Positions 11,886 through 13,404 of a stretch of 13,404 bases of DNA are shown in pieces. This stretch comes from an uncultured Eubacteriales bacterium. Its GTDB lineage: Bacteria > Bacillota > Clostridia > Christensenellales > Borkfalkiaceae. Below the pieces are notes generated by a model. That model searched no databases. It saw nothing but the letters and a program-made list of their open reading frames with translations, and was not told where the DNA came from. A program made the position numbers and the translations under genes. The stretch is from assembly GCA_902797515.1 (NCBI GenBank), contig CADBSX010000085.1, positions 1 through 13,404 on the forward strand, in the 5' to 3' direction. The first letter of the stretch is position 1; every line of letters begins with the position of its first letter.

Positions 11886-12480
11886 GCAAGAATTTCTCTG
11901 CGAGATAAGAAAAGGATTGAAAGGCCTTCCCGAAAAAGACGTCGAAGAGCGAATAAGTTTCTACGGCGAGATGATAGACGACAGGATGGAAGAAGGCAAG
12001 ACCGAAGAACAAGCGGTCGCGGAAACGGGAACGCCTGACGAAATTGTTTCGGGAATAATCGCGGATATTCCTTTATCAAAGATAGTAAAAGAGAAGATAA
12101 GACCGAAGCGGTCGCTCAAAGTTTGGGAAATCACTCTTTTTATTTTCTTTTCCCCGATACTTTTTTCGCTTTTGATTGCCGCGATTGCGGTTGTTTTCTC
12201 GCTTTTTACAGTTTTGTTTTCTCTCGCGATATCTCTTTACGCGGTCGATCTCGCCGTCGCGGCGGCGTCGCTTTACGGTTTGTTTTCTTTTGTCGTAATA
12301 TCGGCGAGAGGAAATCCGTCTGTCGGAGCGGCGTTTCTCGGTATAGCGATATTCTGTATCGGAGCGGCTATACTTTTGTTTTACGGCTCGAACTATGTTT
12401 TGAAAAAGTTTTTCGTTCTTTTAAAGAATACCGCGCTTTTATTTAAGAGATCCGTCATCGGAAAGGAGAAAATGAAATGA
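11878..12480 (+). CDS. DUF1700 (HAAS-type) membrane protein
   Basis: The 200-residue protein starts with a charged helical HAAS-like domain (residues 1-65: MNKQEFLCEIRKGLKGLPEK, ISFYGEMIDDRMEEGKTEEQAV, and GTPDEIVSGI), then has about four membrane segments (about 81-105, 108-130, 133-150 and 152-172) and a basic C-terminal tail. I chose ATG 11878 because AAGGAG at 11865-11870 is seven bases upstream and the family normally begins MN/MK-EFL; the TTG at 11857 would add seven residues and lies upstream of the SD. It overlaps both neighbours, eight bases with padR and an ATGA with the DUF4097 gene. The molecular role of DUF1700 is unknown; it probably partners with the PadR regulator and the DUF4097 protein at the envelope. 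Confidence 0.88.
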   Translation: MNKQEFLCEIRKGLKGLPEKDVEERISFYGEMIDDRMEEGKTEEQAVAETGTPDEIVSGIIADIPLSKIVKEKIRPKRSLKVWEITLFIFFSPILFSLLIAAIAVVFSLFTVLFSLAISLYAVDLAVAAASLYGLFSFVVISARGNPSVGAAFLGIAIFCIGAAILLFYGSNYVLKKFFVLLKNTALLFKRSVIGKEKMK

Positions 12481-13404
12481 AAAAAGTTTTTATAATTACG
12501 GCAATTGTTCTGATGGCGATAGGTTTTTCCGTTTTTTTCGGCGTGATGGTCGTTCACGGTTTCGATTTTTCATGGCTCGACGCGCGTGATTTTGAAACGA
12601 ACACCTATAATATAACCGAAAATTTTGACGATATGACTATCTGCGTAAAAACCGCGGACGTTTATTTTATGCCGTCCGAAAACGAAAAGTGTAGCGTTAT
12701 ATGCTTTGAAGAAGTAAAACGGAAACACTCCGTCGAGGTGACGGAAAATACGCTCAATATAAAAGCGGAAGGCGAAAAGGCGTGGTACGAATACGTCGGC
12801 TTTTCGATCAAAAGTCCGTCAGTTACCGTAAAACTTCCTCTCAAAGTTTATAAAAATCTTTCGGTAAAAACGAGTACGGGCAATATAAGCGTCGCAGAAA
12901 ATTTTATTTTTGAGAACGTTTCTTTAATCGGCTCTACCGGCAACGTAAACTTTCTTTCGTCCGCAAGCGACAATATAACGATAAAAACGAGTACGGGAAA
13001 CGTGAATATATCCGATTCTGCCGCAAAAGATCTCGATATAACCGTTTCAACGGGGAATATTTCGGTCAATTCTGCGGTTTTTCAAACGATAAACGCAACC
13101 GTAAGCACGGGCAACGCTCGGTTTACAGGTATTAGATGCAAGACCTTTTTTACGGAAGGATCGACGGGAAATATCGTTCTTAACGACGTACTCGCGGAAG
13201 AACGAATTTATATAAAAAGAAGTACGGGCAATGTGAAATTCGACGGTATCGACGCCGCGGAAATCGAAGTAAGAACGTCAACGGGCGACGTAAAAGGCTC
13301 TTTGCTTTCGGGGAAAATTTTCTCGACTGACTCCGATACGGGAAAAATCAATGTTCCGGAGTCTGCTGCGGGCGGGAAGTGCGATATTAAGACGAAAACG
13401 GGAG
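12477..13404 (+). CDS. DUF4097-family repeat protein, partial at the right edge
   Basis: The frame is open from ATG 12477 to the window end (309 residues visible). It overlaps the DUF1700 stop by ATGA and has AAGGAG at 12463-12468. Residues 4-27 form one hydrophobic segment, a membrane anchor or signal; the rest should lie outside the cell. After about residue 128 comes a series of strand-turn units each with an STGN-like turn. DUF4097 proteins are predicted to form a beta-helix and occur in PadR/DUF1700 operons. The many short V/I strands support a solenoid. Function is not known; a role in envelope stress or antibiotic response is inferred from the operon type. The C terminus lies beyond the window. 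Confidence 0.9.
   Translation, partial: MKKVFIITAIVLMAIGFSVFFGVMVVHGFDFSWLDARDFETNTYNITENFDDMTICVKTADVYFMPSENEKCSVICFEEVKRKHSVEVTENTLNIKAEGEKAWYEYVGFSIKSPSVTVKLPLKVYKNLSVKTSTGNISVAENFIFENVSLIGSTGNVNFLSSASDNITIKTSTGNVNISDSAAKDLDITVSTGNISVNSAVFQTINATVSTGNARFTGIRCKTFFTEGSTGNIVLNDVLAEERIYIKRSTGNVKFDGIDAAEIEVRTSTGDVKGSLLSGKIFSTDSDTGKINVPESAAGGKCDIKTKTG
12873..13404 (+). repeat. Ten-unit coding repeat, STG-centred, period 19-20 residues
   Basis: Within the DUF4097 gene the turn motif S/D/K-T-G recurs at residues 133, 153, 172, 191, 210, 229, 249, 268, 287 and 307, so every 19 or 20 residues (57-60 bases). Most copies read (K)(T)STGN followed by a hydrophobic-x-hydrophobic strand; the last three drift to STGD, DTGK and KTG. 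Nucleotide identity between units is low outside the motif, so this is an old protein repeat rather than recent DNA duplication. Confidence 0.85.

Noticed and set aside
12873-13404. CRISPR array or recent tandem DNA repeat
   Set aside because: The period is 57-60 bases, but the repeat is at the protein level in one open frame; DNA identity between units is low and there are no spacers.

Overview
The window looks like chromosomal DNA from an endospore-forming member of the Clostridia, probably an uncultured gut-type lineage. The evidence is a complete tricistronic gerA-type germination operon, a Bacillus-like MazF/NdoA, a class II fructose-bisphosphate aldolase, a TM1266-type hydrogenase-system regulator, and a PadR-DUF1700-DUF4097 cassette. 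Coding density is high, with no gene-free stretch over 300 bases. SD sequences are mostly AGGAG-like and promoters are close to the sigma-A consensus. No mobile element, rRNA, tRNA or CRISPR was seen.

Layout. 1-694 (-): 5' part of class II aldolase (fba). 695-932: divergent promoter region; the rightward promoter matches the consensus and is followed by a structured leader ending in an intrinsic terminator just before the next gene. 933-3687 (+): operon of a TM1266-family protein, an ABC substrate-binding lipoprotein, a permease and an ATPase. 3796-4149 (+): MazF-type endoribonuclease with no adjacent antitoxin. 4280-6415 (+): glutamine-dependent NAD+ synthetase with an XRE-type helix-turn-helix domain fused at its N terminus. 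6484-10192 (-): gerAA-gerAB-gerAC, joined by ATGA overlaps and convergent with nadE across one strong hairpin. 10298-11471 (+): HPr-kinase-like P-loop protein and an S26-type peptidase with a Ser/His arrangement. 11568-13404 (+): PadR regulator, DUF1700 membrane protein and DUF4097 repeat protein, open at the right edge.

Two observations stand out. First, the substrate-binding protein appears circularly permuted: the block that normally opens this family (IGVVDG to NLASALYN to NIFGCLYLLG) lies at its C terminus, after the motif that normally ends the family (GGKLPENDFYY). Second, NAD+ synthetase carries its own DNA-binding domain and has an imperfect dyad inside its own promoter, suggesting an autoregulating enzyme similar in principle to, but unrelated to, NadR. 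The unidentified leader before the TM1266-ABC operon is a third candidate for new biology. All functional calls rest on remembered family motifs; no search was run.
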